A stretch of DNA of 8,275 nucleotides from NCBI GenBank assembly GCA_022615255.1, contig JAKEHC010000086.1:1-8275 (forward strand). The letters run 5' to 3'. The stretch is from Candidatus Dadabacteria bacterium. GTDB lineage: Bacteria; Desulfobacterota_D; UBA1144; Nemesobacterales; CSP1-2. Under the pieces are notes generated by a model. That model had not been told where the DNA came from, did not search any database, and was given only the letters and a program-made list of their open reading frames with translations. A program made the position numbers and the translations under genes. Below are positions 1 to 6,601 of this stretch, one piece after another. The stretch's first letter is position 1. Each line of letters begins with the position of its first letter.

Positions 1-876
1 AAAAATAGCTTCAAGATATTTATAAACCTCGTGTGCAGGGTGAAATGGATCTAACAAAGCCTTAGCAAGCTTATAGAAATCTAGACCAACAATCTTCGGT
101 AGGGAGATGTGATGTAATATTGACAGGATTAAAACGATAGCAAAAAACGATGCAAAGGGCTTAAGGGATATAAATGTAACCCTTGAACCCTTTGCAAATT
201 CCAAGATATAAAAGACTATCATTCTAATTAATACCCATACTGTTAGGAAAAAGAGACTAAAAGGGTGTGCCGTATAGGATAAGAAAAGCAAGCAAAAAAG
301 AAGGAACAAATTGCTTTTATTAAGAACGATAATGCATTCCTCAAACACCATAATTGTAACCACAGCAAATGGCACTGAAAAAAGAAAGCCAATAAATCCC
401 CAATAGAACGCACCAGAATACAAGGATAATGATGCGAACAAAGTGAGAAAAAGTGACAAAGAAATTCCAAGTATGTATGTAAGCGCTCCCCCTTCATAAA
501 CATATTTTTTAAGTGCATGGATCAATTTTAATCCCACTAGAACTGAAAATATGAATTGTAAAAGAAATATTGATAATGAGGGAAGCGCCTTTGGTGTAAA
601 TCCAATGAGCTCTGATAAGAAGAATAAAGGGGCATTTATAAAGTAAAAAAACTTATATGCAGGTATAAAAACAAGCTCCCATCCGGGATTCTTACCCTGT
701 ACAGTCTCTATTACAGCTTTTACCATCGCCCAGTGATTGGGACCGTCCAAAGAGGGCAGAAAAATCTTTCCAGATGCCGGAATATATGCTAGAAATGTAA
801 TTAATACGCATCCCAAAAAACCGATTCCGTAATACTTGACCCAGGATAATCTACTACCTACCAAGAGTTTTTTCAT
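1..876 (-). CDS. Multi-pass membrane protein, N-terminal part, possibly GT-C-like glycosyltransferase (partial at left edge)
   Basis: An open frame runs from an ATG at 876 to base 1 without a stop, giving 292 residues of a longer protein. The sequence shows a short basic N-terminus (MKKLLVGSRLSW) and a first membrane span at about residues 13-31. A predicted extracytoplasmic stretch follows with the motif DGPNHW (44-49). At least six more hydrophobic spans lie near 75-91, 98-116, 132-152, 158-178, 190-225 and 238-254, with a YTAHP motif (201-205) within the fifth of these. An acidic residue in the first loop after span 1 is a known feature of GT-C fold, polyprenol-dependent glycosyltransferases and related large membrane proteins. 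The D44 motif suggests that class, but this is inference. No clear Shine-Dalgarno sequence precedes the ATG. It diverges from the CPBP protease gene. It could equally be an uncharacterised envelope protein. The frame is certain; the function is weak. Confidence 0.8.
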   Translation of the reverse strand, partial: MKKLLVGSRLSWVKYYGIGFLGCVLITFLAYIPASGKIFLPSLDGPNHWAMVKAVIETVQGKNPGWELVFIPAYKFFYFINAPLFFLSELIGFTPKALPSLSIFLLQFIFSVLVGLKLIHALKKYVYEGGALTYILGISLSLFLTLFASLSLYSGAFYWGFIGFLFSVPFAVVTIMVFEECIIVLNKSNLFLLFCLLFLSYTAHPFSLFFLTVWVLIRMIVFYILEFAKGSRVTFISLKPFASFFAIVLILSILHHISLPKIVGLDFYKLAKALLDPFHPAHEVYKYLEAIF

Positions 877-1198
877 ATTACTAGTTTGTTTCTGTCAAAA
901 TCTTTTCAATAAATAAGAGAAATATCCAATATTCAGTTTTTAGTTATTTTCTATTCCGGTTCTTTTATAAAATCATAAGCAAGAGCCTAAATGATTATCT
1001 CTTTTAAAGACAGGAATTTCAAATGCAAAGTAAATAATCAATGTTTATTGATAATTAACTTAATAACGTTAATACAAATAAACTATGTCAGTTATACAAA
1101 TAAGCCATTTAGATACAATTGACCTATAGGGCTAACTTGTGTATTTTAAAACCTCATTCAAATTTAATTAAGTATTTTCATCTCAGTGTTTGACTTAT
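877..1198. other. AT-rich divergent intergenic region
   Basis: About 320 bases lie between the divergent starts of the membrane protein (minus) and the CPBP protease (plus). I see no coding frame or RNA gene. It holds a 6-bp inverted repeat, ATTAAC (1054-1059) and GTTAAT (1068-1073), with an 8-base spacer. That arrangement could be an operator but could also be chance in such AT-rich sequence. A TTGATA (1048-1053) overlaps the left arm. A better promoter candidate at 1119-1147 is listed separately. Confidence 0.5.
1119..1147 (+). promoter_or_regulatory. Possible sigma70-type promoter for the CPBP protease gene
   Basis: TTGACC (1119-1124, five of six consensus bases) and TATTTT (1142-1147, four of six) are separated by 17 bases. 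Transcription would begin near 1154, leaving a leader of about 35-45 bases before the TTG/ATG starts. The sequence around it is AT-rich, so a chance match is quite possible. Confidence 0.3.
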
Positions 1199-1849
1199 AT
1201 GGGAAACAAACTAAGGTTTAAGCCCTTAGGGTTCTTAGAGCATTCCTTATCTTTTATCCACAAATTCACAAAGGATGCAAGTAAAGATACTGTTAATTCT
1301 ATTCTTCTATACGTGATTATTACATTAATAATTACGCTACTTAGACGGTTTCTTCCGGATTATGCCCTTCCAATTGCGGCTTTATTGTTTTTCTCAGCGC
1401 CTTATTTAATGAAAAGTAAGGTGACAGGTCTTAAGTGGAATCTATATGGTTTGTTATTAGGGATCGTAGTATCGGTTGTTATTCTTTCTATTTATGTGGT
1501 TGTTGTGAATAAGCCGCTCCAATTCAGCAGGGTCTCCTACGACCTCTTCATCTCAGAGTTTTTCCTTGTGGCTTTGCCGGAGGAGGTTTTTTTTCGGAGC
1601 TACCTTCAGGAAAAGATAGGGAATAATTTAAGAGGGGTGTTAATAGTGAGCTTGCTCTTTGCTATTGCCCATTTTGTTGTCATATGCGTTGGCGGGGGGT
1701 ATAGTGGAGTTGGTTGTTTAAAAACCCTTCTTACATTCTTTCCTTCAATTATTATGGGCTTCATGTATGCAAGGTCAGGAACTCTTTGGGGAAGCATAAC
1801 ATTCCATTATCTTTCAAATGTTATCTTTAAAGCTACCGGTGGATTGTAA
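1199..1849 (+). CDS. CPBP-family glutamic intramembrane protease (CAAX protease / Abi type)
   Basis: This is a membrane-embedded peptidase of 216 residues from ATG 1199. A TTG at 1190 would add three residues; neither start has a clear ribosome binding site, and the ATG is preferred. The three CPBP motifs are all present. EExxxR is in LPEEVFFR (glutamates at 128-129, arginine at 133), FxxxH is in FAIAH (histidine 158), and HxxxN is in HYLSN (203-207). Hydrophobic spans lie near residues 33-50, 56-70, 82-104, 115-127, 147-165, 176-192 and 195-212, about the family's usual size. Known members include Rce1-type CAAX proteases, bacteriocin-immunity (Abi) proteins and proteases of PEP-CTERM/JDVT-CTERM-like surface protein sorting. 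The substrate cannot be told here: no bacteriocin gene or sorting-signal protein is visible nearby. It stands alone on its strand. The family call is firm; the role is open. Confidence 0.9.
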   Translation: MGNKLRFKPLGFLEHSLSFIHKFTKDASKDTVNSILLYVIITLIITLLRRFLPDYALPIAALLFFSAPYLMKSKVTGLKWNLYGLLLGIVVSVVILSIYVVVVNKPLQFSRVSYDLFISEFFLVALPEEVFFRSYLQEKIGNNLRGVLIVSLLFAIAHFVVICVGGGYSGVGCLKTLLTFFPSIIMGFMYARSGTLWGSITFHYLSNVIFKATGGL

Positions 1850-1855
1850 TTAATA

Positions 1856-1881
1856 TAGAGACGCATCGCAATGCGTTTCTA
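1856..1881. repeat. Palindromic element, TAGAGACGCAT...ATGCGTTTCTA
   Basis: Two 11-base arms (1856-1866 and 1871-1881) pair around a 4-base loop, CGCA, with one G-U wobble. It starts six bases after the protease stop codon. The outer TAGAGA...TCTA sequence resembles the second palindrome at 2036-2063, so the two look like divergent members of one intergenic repeat family. No T-run follows, so it is not a typical intrinsic terminator. Confidence 0.7.
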
Positions 1882-1889
1882 CCTGTGAT

Positions 1890-1959
1890 CTACCCAAAGG
1901 GTAGTACACCAGTCTTGCTGGTGAGCTGTAAATCCAGTGTCGCGAGCAAGACTCGTGAC
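1890..1959 (+). other. Cluster of three small hairpins with complementary loops
   Basis: Three adjacent hairpins can be drawn. The first is CTACCC-AAA-GGGTAG (1890-1904). The second is CACCAG-TCTTG-CTGGTG (1907-1923). The third is GTCGCGAG-CAAGA-CTCGTGAC (1939-1959, one wobble). The loops of the second and third are exact complements. The complement extends to nine bases (AGTCTTGCT at 1911-1919, AGCAAGACT at 1945-1953), so either a kissing-loop fold or an alternative long-range helix is possible. Hairpin two and the reverse complement of hairpin three share the core CAC(C/G)AGTCTTGCT, which also fits two inverted copies of a short palindromic repeat. I match it to no known RNA family. The structure is seen directly; any function is inference. 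Confidence 0.5.
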
Positions 1960-1991
1960 CTTCCCACCCCCATCAAGTAGAGAATAAGGAA

Positions 1992-2030
1992 GCCAGAGGG
2001 AGAGAAATAATCCCTCTGACTTTTTAATTT
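1992..2030 (+). terminator. Rho-independent terminator between the protease gene and nadE
   Basis: CAGAGGGA (1994-2001) and TCCCTCTG (2011-2018) form a perfect 8-bp stem with a 9-base loop. An outer G-C pair lies beyond one mismatch, and the run ACTTTTTAATTT follows (from 2019). This is a standard intrinsic terminator on the plus strand. It lies about 140 bases after the protease stop and about 80 bases before nadE. It most simply ends transcripts from the protease gene, or from a small RNA covering 1880-2020, and separates nadE from upstream transcription. It could instead be an attenuator if some nadE transcripts start upstream. Confidence 0.8.
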
Positions 2031-2035
2031 GCTTT

Positions 2036-2063
2036 GTAGAGATACGCCATGGCGTGTCTCTAC
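2036..2063. repeat. Palindromic element, GTAGAGATACGCC-AT-GGCGTGTCTCTAC
   Basis: Two 13-base arms (2036-2048 and 2051-2063) pair around AT with a single wobble position. It shares the TAGAGA/TCTCTA ends with the palindrome at 1856-1881. Sequences of the general form GTAGAGACGC...GCGTCTCTAC are, to my recollection, common dispersed intergenic repeats in several bacterial genomes. A copy count in this genome would settle whether that holds here. The central ATG (2049-2051) is in frame with nadE and gives a false upstream start. Confidence 0.75.
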
Positions 2064-2070
2064 TGCTTTC

Positions 2071-2098
2071 TTGATAAGGTTTTTGTAAGTATTATACT
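2071..2098 (+). promoter_or_regulatory. Probable nadE promoter, very close to the start codon
   Basis: TTGATA (2071-2076) and TATACT (2093-2098) each match five of six consensus bases and are 16 bases apart. It lies after the terminator at 1992-2030, where a nadE promoter is needed. Transcription would start around 2105-2109, right at the nadE ATG (2109), so the mRNA would have almost no leader. Either nadE is translated from a leaderless or near-leaderless message, or this is not the working promoter. Confidence 0.45.
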
Positions 2099-2108
2099 TA
2101 GAAGGCTG

Positions 2109-3848
2109 ATGGACACTATTAGGGTAGGGTTAGGACAGATTGACGTAACTGTTGGCGATTTAGTTGGGAATCTAAAAAAGATTCTCCATTACATAGAAGA
2201 GGCAAAGAATCTTGGTGTGGATATTTTGTGCTTTCCTGAGCTAGCTGTTACCGGCTACCCTCCTGAAGACCTGTTACTTAAGCCGAGTTTTATCGAGGAT
2301 AATTTAGATGCTCTCGACAGGATTCGAGAAGCCACAGAGGGTTTGACGGTAATCGTTGGCTTTGTAGACAGAAAGGAGGATATATATAACGCAGCCGCTA
2401 TAATCAACAATAAAAGTTTGGTTGATGTATACCACAAGCGTTATCTTCCTAACTACGGTGTTTTTGATGAAAACAGGTATTTTCAATCGGGGTTTCGCGC
2501 CCCGGTTTACAGGCTGGGTAGTGTCATATTCGGCGTAAATGTCTGCGAGGACATCTGGTATCCGGAAGACCCAACAAGGGAGCAGGTTCTATTAGGCGAT
2601 GCTCAGATAATTATAAATATCTCTTCTTCTCCTTATTACGCCTCGAAGGTCAAGTCGAGGGAGCGAATGCTTTCCGTAAGGGCGTCTGATTACTCGGTGA
2701 TAGTGGTCTATTGTAACCTGGTAGGCGGTCAGGATGAACTTGTGTTTGATGGACATAGTGTTGTAATAGGTGAGCGAGGCGAAGTGATTGCCCGCGCTTC
2801 AGGGTTTAAGGAAGAGCTACTTCTAGCGGACATCAATCCGGGTAGGGTGTTTCGGTCATCGCTTCACGATCCGAGAAAGAGGAAGGAGAAACAGGCGCTT
2901 TGGCATGAAACTAAGCAGGCAGAGGTTATTGAAATTAGCGAGGAAGAACCCTTAAAAAATTCCCGACATCGTATTACCCCTAAGGTAGAGGAGGTTCTAG
3001 GTGTGGAAGAAGAGGTATTCCGCGCTTTGGTGCTTGGAACTAGGGACTATGTTACGAAGAATGGTTTTAAGAAGGTTGTAGTAGGTTTAAGCGGTGGGAT
3101 TGACTCAGCTCTTGTTGCGGTGATCGCTGTCGAAGCGCTAGGAAACGAGAACGTTATCGGAGTATCGATGCCTTCTAGGTATACCTCCCGAGGAAGTATA
3201 GCGGATGCTGAAAAAATCTCTGAGAACCTGGGAATTGAACTTATTACCGTTCCCATCGAGAAGCCATTTAGCGCCTATCTCGATTTGTTTTCTAAAGTAT
3301 TTAGCGGCAAAGCGGAGGATGTAACTGAGGAAAACATGCAGGCAAGGATACGTGGCAATATTCTCATGGCGCTTTCTAATAAATTCGGGTGGCTTGTACT
3401 TACGACAGGTAATAAGAGTGAGACAAGCGTCGGCTACTGCACCTTATATGGAGATATGGCTGGAGGGTTTGCCGTGATAAAAGACTTGCCAAAGACCTTT
3501 GTTTATCATCTGGTAGAATTTTATAACAATTGGAAGGGAAAACAAATTACCCCCAAAACTGTGATAGAAAAACCCCCCTCAGCAGAGCTAAGGCCGAATC
3601 AGAAGGATGCCGATTCGCTCCCCCCATATGAGATTCTTGACCCAATACTAAAGGCATACGTAGAAGACGATTTAAGCATAGAGGAAATCATCTCCTTAGG
3701 GTTTGATGAAAAAGTGGTAAAGAAGGTAATAAAATTAGTTGATCTAAACGAGTACAAGCGGAGACAAGCCGCTCCGGGCATAAAGATTACTGTAAGAGCC
3801 TTTGGAAAAGACCGTCGCTTTCCTATAACAAACCAGTATAGGGAATGA
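2109..3848 (+). CDS. nadE: Glutamine-dependent NAD+ synthetase
   Basis: This cytoplasmic enzyme makes the last step of NAD+ synthesis: nicotinate adenine dinucleotide + ATP + glutamine to NAD+. It has 579 residues from ATG 2109. Residues 1-260 are a nitrilase-fold glutaminase with the Glu-Lys-Cys triad: E44 in FPELAVTGYP, K110 in VYHKRYLPNYG and C146 in VNVCEDIWYP. From about residue 300 follows the ATP-pyrophosphatase synthetase domain, with the P-loop SGGIDS (328-333), ENMQARIRGNILMALSN (from 408) and TGNKSE (433-438). Length and domain order are normal for bacterial two-domain NadE, so it should use glutamine as well as ammonia. The frame stays open 20 codons upstream to an ATG at 2049, but that part is translated palindromic repeat. 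MDTIRVGLGQIDVTVGD matches the usual nitrilase start. AGAAGG at 2100-2105 lies only three bases from the ATG, so ribosome binding may be atypical. All key residues look intact. Confidence 0.97.
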   Translation: MDTIRVGLGQIDVTVGDLVGNLKKILHYIEEAKNLGVDILCFPELAVTGYPPEDLLLKPSFIEDNLDALDRIREATEGLTVIVGFVDRKEDIYNAAAIINNKSLVDVYHKRYLPNYGVFDENRYFQSGFRAPVYRLGSVIFGVNVCEDIWYPEDPTREQVLLGDAQIIINISSSPYYASKVKSRERMLSVRASDYSVIVVYCNLVGGQDELVFDGHSVVIGERGEVIARASGFKEELLLADINPGRVFRSSLHDPRKRKEKQALWHETKQAEVIEISEEEPLKNSRHRITPKVEEVLGVEEEVFRALVLGTRDYVTKNGFKKVVVGLSGGIDSALVAVIAVEALGNENVIGVSMPSRYTSRGSIADAEKISENLGIELITVPIEKPFSAYLDLFSKVFSGKAEDVTEENMQARIRGNILMALSNKFGWLVLTTGNKSETSVGYCTLYGDMAGGFAVIKDLPKTFVYHLVEFYNNWKGKQITPKTVIEKPPSAELRPNQKDADSLPPYEILDPILKAYVEDDLSIEEIISLGFDEKVVKKVIKLVDLNEYKRRQAAPGIKITVRAFGKDRRFPITNQYRE

Positions 3849-3934
3849 GGTTAGCCTATGAATCACGATAAATACCATTTTCAAAACAAATACGGTAAAA
3901 ATTATCGATGACAAGTTTGCCGCTTCTTTGTCCT

Positions 3935-3961
3935 ACTCTATGCTTAGTCTATTTATAGAGT
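3935..3961. other. Hairpin in the convergent gap between nadE and the MBL-fold gene
   Basis: ACTCTAT (3935-3941) and ATAGAGT (3955-3961) form a perfect 7-bp stem with a 13-base AT-rich loop. It lies midway in the 152-base convergent gap, where a two-way terminator could sit. No T-run follows on either strand, so it is weak as an intrinsic terminator. Nothing else stands out in 3849-4000. Confidence 0.3.
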
Positions 3962-4000
3962 GTCTAAAATATCGCCTCGTTAGGAGAGCTCTAGCGGTGA

Positions 4001-5119
4001 CTAAGTGAATTGAGATACATCCTTAAGCTTTAAAGCTTCACCAAAAAGATCTAAAGTAAAATTATTACCTTCCGTTGGTTTTGTTCTGATCCTTATTTGC
4101 CCCAGAGTTTGGTTATACTGTTTAATCTTAATCCCACTTTCCCTGATTGTTTTTTCAACTGTCGACGGCCTTGTCCTACTCTTTCTCCAACGAGGAATGG
4201 CAGTTACATATGCGTTTTCTGTCCTGCTGCAAATTCTTGTAACATCGTTTTTGGTTGGAAGATAAACGTTACCTTTTGCGAAAGGGGTTAATACTGCAAT
4301 TGGCTTCGAATTGAGCATTTCTGTCCAGACATCTTGAAGGTCAGCATTTTTAGAACCATGGTGAGGGATTTTGAATAAAGAGGCTTTCTTAATCGGACGT
4401 GATTGAGAATTAACAATCTTAGTCCAGCCCGTTTGGGCATTTCCAATTTCTTCCAAGTCAGAGCCCAGTAAAATGCAAAGATCGCCAATTATGATCAACA
4501 ATACAACAGATAAATGGTTTGGTGAAATTTCTAAAACGCGCCTTTTTGTTGTTTTTTCCTTTGGAATTAGATTTGCAATTTCTATTTTAGTTAACAGAAC
4601 AGAATAGTCAGATGGAGATAAAGAATGAATTTCACAAGGTAACCCTAATGCTGAATTTTCAGGCAAAATTCTTTTTAAGCATCTATCCTCAATTGCAAAA
4701 CTCGGGATTCTTTGAGGTTTGTATCCTATCAAAGTCTGAAGGATTTTGTAAAATTCAGCCACTCCAGAGCTTGTCATCATAGAGCGTTTTCCACATGCAC
4801 TTACAAGCGTTAAGAACTCATTCGATTTAAGCGCCTCAGAACATATAAAATCTGCAGACTTGCATTCTTCAACAATAAATCCAAGGCCACGAATATGGTC
4901 ATCATGCCAATGTGTTGCTATTATATGCCTAACAGATCTTTCAGTATTAACACCAATATTTTTTAGATAAGTTAAAGTATATGGTTGTTTCGAGTCTGGA
5001 TCAATGCAGGAATCTATTATTATCCAGCAATTATTTCCTAAGTGACATAGTATACTTTCCCCATATCCAGGGCCAAAAATCGATATTTCAACTTCATCAA
5101 GGGATGGTGCAGAATACAT
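4001..5119 (-). CDS. Soluble ComEC-type metallo-beta-lactamase-fold hydrolase, third gene of a three-gene cassette
   Basis: This is a 372-residue protein with no signal peptide or membrane span, so probably cytoplasmic. It carries a metallo-beta-lactamase fold. GPGYGESILCHLG (16-28) and IIIDSC (33-38) are the first strands. THWHDDH (69-75) is the HxHxDH metal motif, GSDLE (219-223) supplies the bridging aspartate, and HHGSKNAD (253-260) is the second histidine motif. The segment NHLSVVLLIIIGDLCILLGSD plus HHGS matches the stand-alone or C-terminal MBL domain of the ComEC/Rec2 group, which hydrolyses phosphodiester bonds in DNA. A nuclease or nucleotide hydrolase activity is therefore likely but not shown. 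An insert of about 100 residues (95-195) is lineage-specific. Its ATG abuts the stop of the preceding gene (TAAATG), implying translational coupling. The fold is firm; the substrate is unknown. Confidence 0.9.
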   Translation of the reverse strand: MYSAPSLDEVEISIFGPGYGESILCHLGNNCWIIIDSCIDPDSKQPYTLTYLKNIGVNTERSVRHIIATHWHDDHIRGLGFIVEECKSADFICSEALKSNEFLTLVSACGKRSMMTSSGVAEFYKILQTLIGYKPQRIPSFAIEDRCLKRILPENSALGLPCEIHSLSPSDYSVLLTKIEIANLIPKEKTTKRRVLEISPNHLSVVLLIIIGDLCILLGSDLEEIGNAQTGWTKIVNSQSRPIKKASLFKIPHHGSKNADLQDVWTEMLNSKPIAVLTPFAKGNVYLPTKNDVTRICSRTENAYVTAIPRWRKSRTRPSTVEKTIRESGIKIKQYNQTLGQIRIRTKPTEGNNFTLDLFGEALKLKDVSQFT

Positions 5120-5716
5120 TTATTCCCATTTAAGTGATTTTCCGATCTCTTCAGCTTCTTTTTTGGCTTCTTTTATTTCAGACTGACTCCATGCGGGTAA
5201 ACGCCTAAAGCGGATAATTGAAGTACGTTTTCGTTGCCCATTACTTTCATCTTCATAGCCTATGTTCCAATAGAAAATTGCACCTGGAACTACTAAGTCC
5301 AAATCCTCTATGGAAACTTCTTCTAATGGAATCTCTGCTTGTTCATCAGCCCCTGGTGCGGTTAAGTCAACTAATTTTGCAAGAAAATAATCTTTCATAA
5401 CTTCGATTACATTACCTTCCCACTTCTGAAGAGATAAAAAATAGTCGGGTTTATATGGCTTTGTTTCAATTATAGTTATGAATTCTATTCCTTTCTCTGG
5501 AACAATATGGGTTTCTTTGGTAATATCAGAGTTCACGTATTTTTCCTCTGATTCAAGAGGTATTTTTGTTAGATATGAACGAACTGTCTCCCTCGGTAGT
5601 TCTTTACTAAAGTCTCTATCTATTATCAATCGAGATCGCTTTTTAGCAGAACTTAATTGATTTCCAGCTATTGTTTCTTCCGGTGTAACACTTTTTTTGA
5701 GTGAAGTTAAACTCAT
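5120..5716 (-). CDS. Uncharacterised 198-aa protein, middle gene of the three-gene cassette
   Basis: I do not recognise this as a named family. Residues 1-60 are polar and charged, probably flexible, including KKRSRLIIDRDFSKELPRET. From about 75 to 175 the pattern is mostly short beta strands with conserved-looking aromatics: QKWEGNVIEV (97-106), FYWNIGY (148-154) and RFRRLPAW (169-176). This suggests a small beta-barrel, for example OB- or SH3-like. The C-terminus (177-196) is a charged helix rich in K and E. The start is well supported: GGAGAG lies three bases before the ATG (GGAG at five bases), and ATGA overlaps the stop of the upstream gene. Its stop abuts the start of the MBL-fold gene. 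Its wedging between the other two implies a shared complex or pathway. Adapter or nucleic-acid-binding roles are guesses. Confidence 0.85.
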   Translation of the reverse strand: MSLTSLKKSVTPEETIAGNQLSSAKKRSRLIIDRDFSKELPRETVRSYLTKIPLESEEKYVNSDITKETHIVPEKGIEFITIIETKPYKPDYFLSLQKWEGNVIEVMKDYFLAKLVDLTAPGADEQAEIPLEEVSIEDLDLVVPGAIFYWNIGYEDESNGQRKRTSIIRFRRLPAWSQSEIKEAKKEAEEIGKSLKWE

Positions 5717-6339
5717 TGACTCTCCAACAATATTGTTTTAATAATTTCTTTACTTCTATTGCAAGATTCATCCCAAACATTTTCTAAAATGTTGATAATT
5801 TCATCAGCACCAAGTGTATTTTCAGGATCTTTTGCCTCGAAATGGTCGTTAACTTGAAAAAACACTCCTGGGTCTGGGAGGGTTCGTATCGATGGTTCAA
5901 CTGTAATTCGAATATAACCTTTAAAGTTATCGGGGCGGATATCCTCTATTGTCAAACTACGCATACCAGGCTTTGTTAATATTTTTTTCCAGTATTCCTT
6001 AGGAGCTAATTTGTCTCCGAATCTATGCCATTCTTCTGTAGAATCCATGAGAAAATGTCTATTATGATTAATTCCCATCATTTTTATGGGTGTATGTCGT
6101 AGTATTTTGAATGTTCCAACTATTAAATCTCTCAGTATCTCATAGTATGCTTCTTGAGCGGTTTCAGCACTCAATCTTTCACGTGTTACATTAAAGGAGA
6201 GCCAATCTTTAACATTAAAAGCAACAATATCAGAATGAATAATCTGAATATCAGCTGTTTCAAATTCATTTTTTCTAATCAGTCCTTCCATTCCGAACCA
6301 AGCTGGCTGAAATATTTTAGGGTTAAAATCTCCAACCAA
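5713..6339 (-). CDS. Uncharacterised TIGR04255-like protein, first gene of the three-gene cassette
   Basis: This is a soluble protein of 208 residues. The N-terminus NPKIFQPAWFGMEGLI, the segment DWLSFNVTRERLSAET (45-60), then LRDLIVGTFKIL (69-80) and MMGINHNRHF (87-96) recall the widespread but uncharacterised TIGR04255 group ('sporadically distributed' proteins). I make that link from memory and hold it loosely. Predicted fold: alternating strands and helices, with two long helices near 63-82 and 178-206. The start is a TTG at 6339. A stop codon lies two codons upstream, and the next in-frame ATG (residue 17) would cut the N-terminal PAWF segment. AAGG lies about 14 bases upstream, which is weak. 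Its stop overlaps the next gene (ATGA). It leads the transcript, about 260 bases after gltD ends on the same strand. No catalytic motif is evident. Confidence 0.83.
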   Translation of the reverse strand: MVGDFNPKIFQPAWFGMEGLIRKNEFETADIQIIHSDIVAFNVKDWLSFNVTRERLSAETAQEAYYEILRDLIVGTFKILRHTPIKMMGINHNRHFLMDSTEEWHRFGDKLAPKEYWKKILTKPGMRSLTIEDIRPDNFKGYIRITVEPSIRTLPDPGVFFQVNDHFEAKDPENTLGADEIINILENVWDESCNRSKEIIKTILLESQ

Positions 6340-6601
6340 AACTATAGAGAGACCTTATATCTTGGGATTTTCCTGAACCATTTAAAGAACTTTTATACTA
6401 TAGTTTGATATCGTATTTCTTCATTATGACCTATATTACTTTATATACTTGTCAAGAGTTAGAATTAAGTTCTCGAAATTTTGCTTGGTTAGCTTGTTAT
6501 TCTCGCCTTTCTATATTAATTATAGTAGCATTCATTAGTATACTCAATCTCTGCTAAATAGGTTAGTCCAGTGAGGAGATAATAAGCATTACACTTTTCC
6601 A
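6340..6601 (-). promoter_or_regulatory. AT-rich upstream region of the cassette, promoter likely but not pinned down
   Basis: This gap separates the end of gltD from the cassette on the same strand. Reading the minus strand, TTGACA (6455-6450) is a perfect -35 box, but the nearest -10-like TATAGG (6435-6430) is only 14 bases away, which is too short. TATAGT (6402-6397) is a second -10 candidate without a good -35. I see no intrinsic terminator for gltD, so read-through into the cassette is possible. No coding frame or RNA gene is supported here. Confidence 0.25.

Noticed and set aside
243..518. 91-codon open frame on the minus strand
   Set aside because: It overlaps the long open frame 1-876 in another frame on the same strand. 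The latter has a continuous membrane-protein pattern, so this one is a shadow.
1926..1934. CTGTAAATC resembling a tRNA-Tyr anticodon loop
   Set aside because: No T-arm consensus (GGTTCNANNCC), no acceptor stem and no D-arm can be fitted around it.
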